The notes under the pieces were generated by a model. That model searched no databases. It was not told the origin of the DNA and saw nothing but the letters and a program-made list of their open reading frames with translations. Made by a program: the position numbers and the translations under genes. A stretch of 64,000 nt of DNA from Amycolatopsis acididurans (GTDB taxonomy: Bacteria; Actinomycetota; Actinomycetes; Mycobacteriales; Pseudonocardiaceae). The DNA lies in contig NZ_JAAXLS010000007.1 in NCBI RefSeq assembly GCF_012328925.1, positions 186,001-250,000 on the forward strand. The letters are read 5' to 3'. Below are positions 8,470 to 17,930 of the stretch, one piece after another (position 1 is the stretch's first letter; the number at the start of each line of letters is the position of its first letter).

Positions 8470-9285
8470 ATGGGCACATCGGGGCCGGGACCTGGGCTGG
8501 GTACTGTCGGTGCCGTGAACGGCCTCGACCGCGAGAGCACGGCGCCACTGTGGCGGCAGCTGCAGGGGCTGCTGCTGCGCCGGATCGAAGGCGGCGAGTT
8601 CGCGAACCGGTTTCCCGGTGAGCTCGCGCTGGCCGAGGAGTACGGCGTGAGCAGGCAGACGGTCCGGCAGGCGCTGCGGGAACTGCGGGCCGGGGGCATC
8701 CTGGTGGCCGAGCGCGGCAGGCAGCCCCGGGTCGCGCCGCCCGCGGAGATCACCCAGCCGGTCGGCGCGCTCTACAGCCTGTTCGCCGCCGTCGAGGCCG
8801 CCGGGCTGAAGCAGTACAGCGTCGTACGTACGCTGGACGTCCGTGCCGACGCCGTGGTCGCCGAGCGGCTGGGGCTGGAGGCGTCCGCGCCGCTGCTGTA
8901 TCTGGAGCGGCTGCGCCTCGCCGGGGACGAGCCGCTGGCGCTGGACCGCGTCTGGCTGCCGGCCGAACTGGCCGAACCGCTGCTGGACGCGGATTTCCAG
9001 CACACCAGCCTTTACGGCGAGCTGTTCCGGCGCGCGGGGCTGCGGCTCGACCACGGCTGCGAGCAGATCCGCGCCGTCATCCCGACCGCGGCCGAACGAG
9101 CCCAGCTCCGGTGCGACGAGCAGGCGGCCGCCTTATCCATCAGCAGGCTCGGCACGGCGTCGCGCCGGCCGGTGGAATGGCGCCACACGCTGGTCCGCGG
9201 TGACCGGTTCGCGCTCACCGCGGAGTTTTCCGGCCGTGTCGGATACCGCCTGCTCGGTTCGCGCACGGAGTTCGTCACCGCGTAG
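8470..9285 (+). CDS. GntR family transcriptional regulator, HutC subfamily (UTRA domain)
   Basis: A 271-residue regulator. The N-terminal winged helix (about residues 18-88) has PLWRQLQGLLLRRIEGGEF and the recognition segment EYGVSRQTVRQALRELR. A C-terminal UTRA effector domain includes LERLRLAGDEPLALDRVWLP. The ATG at 8470 was chosen because GTGAAGG precedes it by five bases; a GTG at 8515, closer to the domain start, is the alternative. It is divergent from the sulfur-anion exporter pair and probably represses it until a small effector binds. It converges on the lipoprotein gene. Confidence 0.88.
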   Translation: MGTSGPGPGLGTVGAVNGLDRESTAPLWRQLQGLLLRRIEGGEFANRFPGELALAEEYGVSRQTVRQALRELRAGGILVAERGRQPRVAPPAEITQPVGALYSLFAAVEAAGLKQYSVVRTLDVRADAVVAERLGLEASAPLLYLERLRLAGDEPLALDRVWLPAELAEPLLDADFQHTSLYGELFRRAGLRLDHGCEQIRAVIPTAAERAQLRCDEQAAALSISRLGTASRRPVEWRHTLVRGDRFALTAEFSGRVGYRLLGSRTEFVTA

Positions 9286-9308
9286 TCGCGAGAGTCCTCA
9301 GTGGACTG

Positions 9309-10493
9309 TCATTGGCCTTGTGCGCTGCGGAACTGCTGTGCCCACACCGTGTTCTGGCCGGGAAGGCCGTCCGGGCCGGGTTGCACCGTGTGCGGGCAGA
9401 ACACGCTGTTGAGGATCCACGGTGACGAGTCCGGGCCGAAGTCCTGGCTCATGGCCGCGTCCTGGGTGATCCCGTAGGCGGCCACGGCGCACCGTCCGCT
9501 CTGGCGGAAGCGCGTGACCATGTCGGTCAGGAACGTCTGGGTGTCGGCGAACCACGGGCACGAGGTCAAGAAGTCCATCCACTGTGCCTGCGGCACGGGC
9601 TTGCGCAGGAAGTCCCGCAGCACCTGCCAGACCGGTGTGGCCGCGGGCAGGTGCCGGCGAGCGGCGTAGGCGGCGGGCACGCGGTCCTTCATGTGCTCGC
9701 GGTAGAGCTTGATCAGCGAGAACTCGGTGGCGAGGAACTTCTGGCCGGTGCCGAGCCTCGGCACGACGTAGTCCAGGTAGCGCTGACCGTCCTCCAGCGA
9801 CGGCACGTGCGGATGGCAGTCGGTGCCCGCCAGCGCCGGCGTGGTCCGGACGAATTCCATCCAGCGCTCGGTCTGCGGCGTACGGCCCTGGGGATCGTTG
9901 AGGTCGGTGAGCGCGCCGAGGTAGATCTCCGTGCGGCAGCCGGTACCGCACGTGCGGCCGCGGTAGTCCAGCACGTGCTGCGCGATCTGCTCGTAGAAGG
10001 TGTTGATCGCGGCGCTGGTGCGGTCGTCCTTGCCGCATTCGTAGAACGGCTCGTTGCCGACGACCACAATGGACATTGTGCCCATGGTGGCCGCCAGTAC
10101 GTCGTCCAGCCGCCGCAGCAGCTGGGTCATCGTGTCGCTGCCCGCGCGCGGAAGCCCCTGCGGGTAGTCGAACTTCAGGTTCAGCACGGTGCCGTAACCG
10201 GCGTTGGCCGCGGTCAGCAGGCTGGCCAGCTGGGAGGTGTCGTTTCCCTGCCGCAGCGAGTAGAAACCACGCACCCAGCTCGCCCGGACGTACTCCAGTT
10301 CGTCGAAACGCAGCGAGTCCAGGTTCTGGTTGAGGTTGGCGGCCAGCACGCCCTCCGGTGGCGGCGCGACGACGTGCGCGGGTGCCGGCGAGGACGAGGA
10401 CGGGGACGAGGACGAGGAGCCCGTGCCGCACGCCGTGACCGGCGTGGCGGCGAGCATGGCGGACAGCGTGAGCAGGCGTCGGCGCGAGATCAT
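9309..10493 (-). CDS. Tat-type lipoprotein with glycoside hydrolase-like domain
   Basis: A 394-residue exported protein. The N-terminus MISRRRLLTLS is a twin-arginine signal, followed by the lipobox VTAC with Cys22 as the lipidated residue and a Ser/Pro-rich linker (about residues 25-45). The body resembles a clan-A TIM barrel: Glu148 in VVVGNEPF would be the acid/base and Glu257 in FLATEFSL the nucleophile. It probably acts outside the membrane on a glycan. The start at 10493 was chosen over an upstream ATG because it begins the signal peptide. It is last in a carbohydrate operon. Glycosidase activity is an inference from motif spacing. Confidence 0.75.
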   Translation of the reverse strand: MISRRRLLTLSAMLAATPVTACGTGSSSSSPSSSSPAPAHVVAPPPEGVLAANLNQNLDSLRFDELEYVRASWVRGFYSLRQGNDTSQLASLLTAANAGYGTVLNLKFDYPQGLPRAGSDTMTQLLRRLDDVLAATMGTMSIVVVGNEPFYECGKDDRTSAAINTFYEQIAQHVLDYRGRTCGTGCRTEIYLGALTDLNDPQGRTPQTERWMEFVRTTPALAGTDCHPHVPSLEDGQRYLDYVVPRLGTGQKFLATEFSLIKLYREHMKDRVPAAYAARRHLPAATPVWQVLRDFLRKPVPQAQWMDFLTSCPWFADTQTFLTDMVTRFRQSGRCAVAAYGITQDAAMSQDFGPDSSPWILNSVFCPHTVQPGPDGLPGQNTVWAQQFRSAQGQ

Positions 10494-10532
10494 CGGCGCC
10501 GACCTTACCCACACGCCTGCCGTCGCCGCACC

Positions 10533-11276
10533 TCAGCGCACGCGGCCGTAGTCGCGTTGCCCCCACCACGACCATTCCTGCTCGTTCGGGCCGCCGGTCT
10601 CCCAGCCGTACGCGGCGAAGAGAAACCGTTTGGCCTCCAGATCGAATCCGCCGAGATTGGCCGGGCGGTGCTGGGTGTCGTAGCTGACCCAGTACCAGGC
10701 GTTCATGTTGTCCGTACCAGCGATACTGTCGACGGCCGCCGCGGTGGCGTAGTGGTCGGGATGGTCGCCGGGATTGCTCGTGGAACTCGGGTCGGCGGTG
10801 TTGGCCCACGGGACCTCGCCGCTGTCGCGATGGGCGGCCATGATCGCGCGCAGGATGGACACGAACGCCGACCAGCCCCGGTAGGGCGCGCTGCCGTCGA
10901 GCGGTGTCAGCGAGCTGATCTGACCGTTGCGCAACTGGGTGAGCGAACCGTGCCCGAAGCCGTTGCCGTCGAGCCCGCCGTCGGGCAGGCGCAACGGGTA
11001 GAGGAACCAGTTCGCGGCGCGGTAGCGGGTGAGCTGGCGGCCGCCCATGGCGATTCTCTCCGAGACCACCGGCGGATCGCCCATGCTGGCGTTGAGCGCG
11101 GCGACATTGCCTTGCTCGCGTGCCTGCCACCAGCCGTCGGTGCGCCCGGCGTCGCCCGCCGTGGTGGTGATGTGCACGACCTGGGCGCCCTGGGTGTGCT
11201 GGTCGATGTAGAGTTGCTGGCCGCGGAACAGTAGTGCGTCGTCGGAGTGACCGGCGATGTAGTAACTGTGGATCAT
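10533..11276 (-). CDS. PIG-L/LmbE family deacetylase-like protein
   Basis: A 247-residue protein starting MIHSYYIAGHSDDALLF; GHSDD corresponds to the AHPDD zinc motif of N-acetylglucosaminyl deacetylases such as MshB and PIG-L, and a later NPGDHPDHYATA segment supplies the expected HPDH zinc/catalytic motif. The Pro of the first motif is replaced by Ser, a tolerable change. Its start overlaps the GalT-like stop by four bases, so it is translationally coupled. It probably removes an acyl group from an N-acyl sugar made or processed by the neighbouring enzymes. Confidence 0.83.
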   Translation of the reverse strand: MIHSYYIAGHSDDALLFRGQQLYIDQHTQGAQVVHITTTAGDAGRTDGWWQAREQGNVAALNASMGDPPVVSERIAMGGRQLTRYRAANWFLYPLRLPDGGLDGNGFGHGSLTQLRNGQISSLTPLDGSAPYRGWSAFVSILRAIMAAHRDSGEVPWANTADPSSTSNPGDHPDHYATAAAVDSIAGTDNMNAWYWVSYDTQHRPANLGGFDLEAKRFLFAAYGWETGGPNEQEWSWWGQRDYGRVR

Positions 11277-12241
11277 CCAGCGTCCTCTCGTTGCCGTGCC
11301 GGGACTTCCTGCGAGCCTGGGTCCTGGACCCGGTCGCGCAGCCGTTTGGCGGCCTCCTCGGGAAGGACGGTGCTGACGGGGATCCCGGTCGCCAGCTCCA
11401 GCCCGGCGGGAATGGTCAGCCGCGGCAGGATCCGCAGCCACCACGACAGGTAGGGCACGTGCTCGAGGCCGACGGGCGCGGTGTGCAGCACGAGATTGTA
11501 GGCGGGTTCGTGCAGTTCCGTGTGCAGCGCCGCGAGCACGGTGCGCAGGGCGCGTGCGATGCCGTCGAGCTCCCCGTGCGGCACGGCGGCGAAGTCCGCG
11601 CGGTTGCGGGTCGGCGAGATCCGGACCTCGAACTCGGCCGCCGGGGAGAACGGGACGAACGCGGCCGTGTCCCCGTCGGCCAGCACGATGCGTTCCCCGC
11701 TGGACAGTTCGCCCGCCAGGATCTCCGCGGCGAACGAGCGGCCGTTGCGGTCGTAGTGTTCGCGCATCACGGTCAGCTCGCGCCGCGTCGCCGAGGACAG
11801 CACGGGCAACCCGACCGCCTGGGAATGCGGATGCGACAACGAGGTGCCGGCCGCGGCCCCGTGGTTGCGGAACAGCACGACCTGCGCGGCGTGGCTGCGC
11901 AGCGCGCGATGCCGCGCCTGCCAGGCGAGCAGCACGTTGCCGACCTCGGCGGTGGTCGCGGTCGCGGGATTCCAGTCGTGGTCCGGGGACTCGACGATGA
12001 CCTCGTGGTGGTCGGACAGCGCGTACCGGTTCGGTACGGCCCGCACCTGCCAGCTTCCCGGGCGCTCGCCGGGAAGCCGCCACGTCTCCGGCGGGGTGTC
12101 CTCCCCGGGACCGGGACAGAAGGGGCAGGGGGCGGCGGCGCCCTGGGGCCGCGCGGCGCGCCCTGGCGCCAGTACCGTCCATTCGCCGTCGAGGTGGTCC
12201 CAGCGCAGTTCGCCACCGTGCCAGGCCTTGGTCGCGGTCAT
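11273..12241 (-). CDS. galT: Galactose-1-phosphate uridylyltransferase-like protein (HIT superfamily)
   Basis: A 322-residue GalT-family nucleotidyltransferase. The active-site segment LSHPHSQAVGLP carries the HPHxQ motif, with the nucleophilic histidine forming the uridylyl intermediate. An N-terminal PCPFCPG motif resembles the zinc site of GalT. The start at 12241 overlaps the glycosyltransferase stop by four bases; upstream in-frame codons lie within that gene. No galK or galE is adjacent, so the sugar phosphate may not be galactose; uridylyl or adenylyl transfer to another hexose phosphate is possible. Confidence 0.83.
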   Translation of the reverse strand: MTATKAWHGGELRWDHLDGEWTVLAPGRAARPQGAAAPCPFCPGPGEDTPPETWRLPGERPGSWQVRAVPNRYALSDHHEVIVESPDHDWNPATATTAEVGNVLLAWQARHRALRSHAAQVVLFRNHGAAAGTSLSHPHSQAVGLPVLSSATRRELTVMREHYDRNGRSFAAEILAGELSSGERIVLADGDTAAFVPFSPAAEFEVRISPTRNRADFAAVPHGELDGIARALRTVLAALHTELHEPAYNLVLHTAPVGLEHVPYLSWWLRILPRLTIPAGLELATGIPVSTVLPEEAAKRLRDRVQDPGSQEVPARQREDAG

Positions 12242-13668
12242 GAGGCAGCCTCCCCGTCCGCCGGACCGCGGTCGAACGTGGCCAGGCAGTGCCGCGAGCA
12301 GAAATGGTGGACCATACCGTCGCGCTCGAGGGTGAGTTGTGGGTCGAAGGTGGTGAGGACCATGCCGCACACCGGGTCGCGTGGTGTGCCGGTGCCCGGC
12401 AGGTCGCCTGCCGGCTCACCGGCGGCGAGCCCGGCCAGCAGGGTGAGTTCGTTGAGCAGCAGCCGCGGCAACAGGAAATGCTTGCGTACCCGCTCGCGGC
12501 CGGCCGCGGCGAGGGTCGCGGCGTGGCCCGGGTCGGTGAGCAGGTCGATCAGCGCCTTGGCGCAGGCCTCGACCGAATCGACGAGGACGCCGCCGCACTC
12601 GTCGGCGATCTGCAACGGAATGCCGCCCGCGCGGCCCGCGACCACCGGGGTCTGCTTCCACAGCGCCTCGGACACGACGAGCCCGAATCCTTCCCGGATC
12701 GACTTCTGCACGATCACCTGGGACAGCTGCTGGAAGGCGTTGACCTCGATGTTGCCGACGCCGGTCAGGTTGGTGAACAGGTGGACGAGCGGATCGCCGT
12801 CGGTGGCGTCGCTGATCGTGCGATACACGTCCCAGCCCTCCGGATCGTCGAGTGCCATCGAGCCGACCAAGGCGAGCTGGAGGTCCGGCACGGTCTCGCG
12901 CGCGATGCGGTAGGCCTCGATCACACCGAGCGGGTCCTTCCACTTGTCGAACCGGGACACCTGGGTGATCAGCGGGTGGCCGGGCTCGATGCCGATCCAG
13001 TTGAGTACCGCGTGCGCGGTCCGGTCGTCCAGCGACATGTTCTTCGGGCTCAGCGGGTCGATGGCGGGCGGGATGACGTCGATCAGATCCAGGGGCAGGT
13101 CCGGCGGCACGAATTGGGCCATGGTGAACACCGTGGCCGCGTACCCGTCGAGGAAACCACGCAGGTAGTGCCAGGTGGCCGGGTCCGGTTCGGAGGTGTC
13201 GATGTGGCAGCGCCAGATCCAGCTTCCCTTTCCATCGTCCACATAGGACCTCAGGGCCGTGGGCTGTGGATCGTGCACGAACACGAAATCGACGTCGCGG
13301 AATTCCGGATCCGAGCACAGTGCCGCCGCGTTGCGTTCCGCGGTCCGCTCGAACAGCGTCCGGTCGGTGTCGGTGAGGACCGCGGGGGCGCCTTGCAGCG
13401 CGTTGTGCATCTTCTTGGTCACCGCGAAGAACGGCTCGGGGCCGCTGATGATCTTCCAGGTCGCGTGGATGCCCAGATCTCGGTACAGCGGGACGGCCGA
13501 GCGCAGCAGCTCCGCGACGCCGCCGCCGTACGGGGTCGCGCTCAGATGCAGGACACGCGCGCCGCGGAGGCGTTTCGCCGTGTCCAGCAAGGGATCCATG
13601 ATCTGCTCGGGCACCGCCGTCCGGTAGGAGGCGATCGACAGCTGCCCGATGTCCACGGTCTGGAGCAT
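12238..13668 (-). CDS. GT4 glycosyltransferase (trehalose synthase TreT-like) fused to a C-terminal YHS domain
   Basis: A 476-residue protein. Residues about 1-415 form a GT-B fold like TreT-type trehalose synthases: early RVLHLSATPYGGGVAELL, the HIDTSEPDP segment, and the nucleotide-sugar binding region REGFGLVVSEALWK with downstream glutamates. Residues about 430-470 form a YHS-type metal-binding domain: DPVCGM, then HHFCSRHC. YHS domains usually bind copper or other metals and are rarely found on glycosyltransferases. The start at 13668 gives the best family fit, although an ATG at 13686 has an equally plausible ribosome site. It leads an operon with GalT-, LmbE- and glycosidase-like genes. 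Confidence 0.83.
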   Translation of the reverse strand: MLQTVDIGQLSIASYRTAVPEQIMDPLLDTAKRLRGARVLHLSATPYGGGVAELLRSAVPLYRDLGIHATWKIISGPEPFFAVTKKMHNALQGAPAVLTDTDRTLFERTAERNAAALCSDPEFRDVDFVFVHDPQPTALRSYVDDGKGSWIWRCHIDTSEPDPATWHYLRGFLDGYAATVFTMAQFVPPDLPLDLIDVIPPAIDPLSPKNMSLDDRTAHAVLNWIGIEPGHPLITQVSRFDKWKDPLGVIEAYRIARETVPDLQLALVGSMALDDPEGWDVYRTISDATDGDPLVHLFTNLTGVGNIEVNAFQQLSQVIVQKSIREGFGLVVSEALWKQTPVVAGRAGGIPLQIADECGGVLVDSVEACAKALIDLLTDPGHAATLAAAGRERVRKHFLLPRLLLNELTLLAGLAAGEPAGDLPGTGTPRDPVCGMVLTTFDPQLTLERDGMVHHFCSRHCLATFDRGPADGEAAS

Positions 13669-13752
13669 GTCTCCACCGCAGCACATCCCCGCGCCTCGCA
13701 CCGAGGTCCATCGGCAACGGACCTCGGGGACCTATGGCCCTTCGAGGAGCGT

Positions 13753-14994
13753 TCAGCGCAGCGGGAAGCCGAGTTCGCGTCCGGCCGCGCGGAGTTCGTC
13801 GCGGACGCCGGGATGGGCGACGTGGTCGACGATCTGCTGTGCCTGCCCGGCGGCGTCGTGGCCCCAGATGTGCGCGGTGCCCTGCTCGCTGACGATGAAG
13901 CTGTGCTGGAACGAGGTGACCGGCCCGGTGAGGCGGGGCACCACGGTCGAGGTGTCCGCCTTGGGGTGCCAGGACGGCAGTGCGATGATCGCGCGCCCGC
14001 CGGGGGAGTGCAGCGCGCCGACCACGAAGTCGGTCTGCCCGCCGAATCCGGAGTAGATCGCGCCGTGCACCCGGCTGGCGTTGGCCTGGGCGAACAGGTC
14101 GACCTGCAGCGCGCTGTTGACCGAGACCAGGCTCGGGCGGCGGGCGATGAGGCCGGGGTCGTTGGTCTTCTCGGTTCGCAGCATCCGCACCCGGGGATTG
14201 CCGTCGACCCACGCGTACAGCTCCGGACCGCCGAACAGGAAGGACGCCGTGACGGGCACGTCCGGGTCGAGCGCGCCGGCCTTGTCCAGCGCCAGCACGC
14301 CGTCGCTGAACATCTCCGACCAGATCGCCAGGCCGCGGCGCGCGGTCAGCTCGGCCAGGGTGGCATCCGGCACCGCCCCGATGCCCAGCTGCAGCGTCGC
14401 CCCGTCCGGCACCAACTCGGCCACCCGCGCCCCGATCGCCCGCGACACCTCGTCGGGCGGGCGGGGGAGCGGGCTGGGCAGCGGCTCGTCGGTCTCCAGG
14501 GCGAGGTCGATCTCGTCCTCGGCGATCAGCGCGTCGCCGTAGGTGAACGGCATCCGCGGGTTGACCTGCGCCACGACCAGGCCGCCGCGGGCCCGTGCCG
14601 CCTCGATCGCCGCGGGCAGGATGTTGACCTCGGTGCCCAGCGAGACGGCGCCGGCACGCGGCGCCGAGGTGTGCACGACCACGATGTCGGGTGGCAGGAC
14701 GTCCCGCAGCAGGTTCGGCACCAGCGACAACCGGGACGGGAAGTACCGCAGGCCGTCGCGGCCGCGCATGCCCGCGCCCACGAAGGGCGTCTCCAGGGTG
14801 ACCCCGGCCCGGTCCGGCACGCCCTGCTGCGCGTTGAGCATGAACAGCCGGTATCGGGCGAGCGCGCCGTCCACCACGGCCAGCGCCCGGTGCGGGGCGG
14901 CGAAGTTGCCGCCGGCAACCACCCTGGGCACCCCCGGCACACCGGCGAGCACGGCGGACAACTGCGATTCGGAGATCATGCGCACGGCGCCCAT
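13753..14994 (-). CDS. Acetyl-CoA hydrolase/transferase family protein
   Basis: A 413-residue CoA-transferase of the Cat1/4-hydroxybutyrate CoA-transferase family. Visible landmarks are TLQLGIGAVPDA in the N-terminal half, the SEMFSDGVL stretch with the catalytic glutamate expected nearby, and GFGGQTDFVVGA before the C-terminal domain. It transfers CoA between short acyl-CoAs and carboxylates, or hydrolyses them. The ATG at 14994 is used; another in-frame ATG at 14979 is possible and neither has a strong ribosome site. It lies just downstream of the histidine kinase gene, with about 16 bases between. Confidence 0.87.
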   Translation of the reverse strand: MGAVRMISESQLSAVLAGVPGVPRVVAGGNFAAPHRALAVVDGALARYRLFMLNAQQGVPDRAGVTLETPFVGAGMRGRDGLRYFPSRLSLVPNLLRDVLPPDIVVVHTSAPRAGAVSLGTEVNILPAAIEAARARGGLVVAQVNPRMPFTYGDALIAEDEIDLALETDEPLPSPLPRPPDEVSRAIGARVAELVPDGATLQLGIGAVPDATLAELTARRGLAIWSEMFSDGVLALDKAGALDPDVPVTASFLFGGPELYAWVDGNPRVRMLRTEKTNDPGLIARRPSLVSVNSALQVDLFAQANASRVHGAIYSGFGGQTDFVVGALHSPGGRAIIALPSWHPKADTSTVVPRLTGPVTSFQHSFIVSEQGTAHIWGHDAAGQAQQIVDHVAHPGVRDELRAAGRELGFPLR

Positions 14995-15010
14995 TGTCGC
15001 CGGACGGGGC

Positions 15011-16624
<1,614 letters not shown>

Positions 16625-16685
16625 TCAGCGTGTTTCGCGGATCCGCCGAGGTCCGGAGCGGAGGTGGACCTGCACGAGAGATCTC

Positions 16686-16705
16686 GTGATCGCAATGATC
16701 TCACC
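16686..16705. promoter_or_regulatory. Candidate regulator site sharing TGATYGCAATGATC with 17873-17893
   Basis: The stretch TGATCGCAATGATCTCACC occurs in the gap between the histidine kinase and the quinone oxidoreductase. A near-identical element lies upstream of the MFS gene. The conserved core suggests a shared DNA-binding protein; which protein is unknown. Confidence 0.4.
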
Positions 16706-16818
16706 ATACGGCCCTCTTCTTGATCAAAGCCATACTCCGCACGGGTCATGCCGCCGCGGCGGCCGGGGCGCGCCGCCTACTGTGGACCGAGCTGCCCGCC
16801 CGATCGAAAGGAGCATCG

Positions 16819-17787
16819 ATGCTCGCCATGCGGTTGACCGAGTTCGCCGGACCGGACGGGCTGCGGCTGGAGGAGGTCGGTGAGCCTGCCGCGGCCGGCC
16901 GCGTGCTGGTCGAGCTGGACGCGGCGGGTGTGTCGTTCCCGGATCTGCTGCAGTCCCAGGGGCTCTACCAGGTCAAGCGGGAGCTTCCCTGCGTGCTGGG
17001 GATGGAGGCCGCGGGCGTTGTCCGGGAGGCCCCGGCGGGCAGTGGCTTCACCCCCGGCCGGCGGGTCGTCGTGATCGCGATGGACGGGGCCTGGCAGCAG
17101 GTGGTGGCGGTGGACCCGGCGCAGGTGCTGCCGTTGCCGGAGCACGTGCCGGCGACGACGGCGGCCGGGCTGCCGGTGAACTATCTGACCGGGCATTTCG
17201 CGTTGCGGCGGCGGGCGAAGGTGGAGCCGGGGGAGACGGTGCTGGTGCATGGCGCGGCGGGTGGGGTCGGGGTGGCGGCGTTGAACCTGTGTCGTGCGTG
17301 GGGGTTGCGGGCGATCGGGGTGGTCAGTGACGAGCGCAAGGCGAAGGTCGCCGCTGCCGAGGGTGCGGATCATGTGGTGCTGGTGGAGGGCTGGTTGGAG
17401 GCGGTGCGGGAGTTCACCGGCGGGCGTGGGGTGGATGTGGTGCTCGATCCGGTCGGCGGGGACCGGTTCACCGACAGCCTGCGCAGCCTGGCTCCGGAGG
17501 GCAGGGTGGTGGTGCTGGGGTTCACCGGGGGCGGTATTCCGACGGTGAAGGTCAACCGGTTGCTGCTGAACAACACCTCGGTGCTGGGTGCGGGCTGGGG
17601 CGAGGTGCTCCGCCAGGAACCCGACTACCTGCGGCGCCAGTGGAACCAGCTCTACCCGTTCCTCGACGACGGCCGGCTGCGGGTCACCGAGCCGCAGGTG
17701 CGCCCGCTGGCCGAGGCGGCCGGCGCGCTGCGTGCGCTCGCTGACCGCTCGGCCGCCGGCAAGATGGTGCTCTCCCTGCGGGACTGA
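16819..17787 (+). CDS. NADPH:quinone oxidoreductase (zinc-free MDR family)
   Basis: A 322-residue medium-chain dehydrogenase of the quinone oxidoreductase type. It has GMEAAGVV, the cofactor-domain stretch VLVHGAAGGVGVAALNL, and DVVLDPVGGDRF. The catalytic-zinc cysteine of alcohol dehydrogenases is absent, as expected. It reduces quinones or enoyl/enone substrates with NADPH. The ATG at 16819 follows a good AAAGGAG site (16807-16813), and upstream in-frame sequence does not resemble the family. It probably belongs with the downstream MFS gene, as both have the same upstream motif. Confidence 0.9.
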   Translation: MLAMRLTEFAGPDGLRLEEVGEPAAAGRVLVELDAAGVSFPDLLQSQGLYQVKRELPCVLGMEAAGVVREAPAGSGFTPGRRVVVIAMDGAWQQVVAVDPAQVLPLPEHVPATTAAGLPVNYLTGHFALRRRAKVEPGETVLVHGAAGGVGVAALNLCRAWGLRAIGVVSDERKAKVAAAEGADHVVLVEGWLEAVREFTGGRGVDVVLDPVGGDRFTDSLRSLAPEGRVVVLGFTGGGIPTVKVNRLLLNNTSVLGAGWGEVLRQEPDYLRRQWNQLYPFLDDGRLRVTEPQVRPLAEAAGALRALADRSAAGKMVLSLRD

Positions 17788-17872
17788 GTCCGCGGGGCGC
17801 GGCTGACGGCCTCGACGCCCACACGCTGTCTCACCTCGGCCCGAGCTCGAACCGGGGCTGGACATTCATGGT

Positions 17873-17893
17873 CATGATTGCAATGATCATCAC
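17873..17893. promoter_or_regulatory. Candidate regulator site, second copy of the TGATYGCAATGATC motif
   Basis: ATGATTGCAATGATCATCACC lies about 40 bases before the MFS start and matches the element at 16686 at nearly every position apart from one inserted base. It contains the perfect palindrome ATTGCAAT. Position near the start codon suits a repressor or activator site. Confidence 0.4.
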
Positions 17894-17930
17894 CAACGTG
17901 TGATCGTGTCGCGAGGTCGAGGAGGACCGC

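Noticed and set aside
8824..8833. CGTACGTACG palindrome inside the GntR gene
   Set aside because: It resembles the core of the intergenic operator, but it lies well within coding sequence, lacks the flanking arms and may be chance.
10065..10080. CACAATG-GA-CATTGTG inverted repeat
   Set aside because: Lies inside the lipoprotein coding sequence, with no promoter role apparent.
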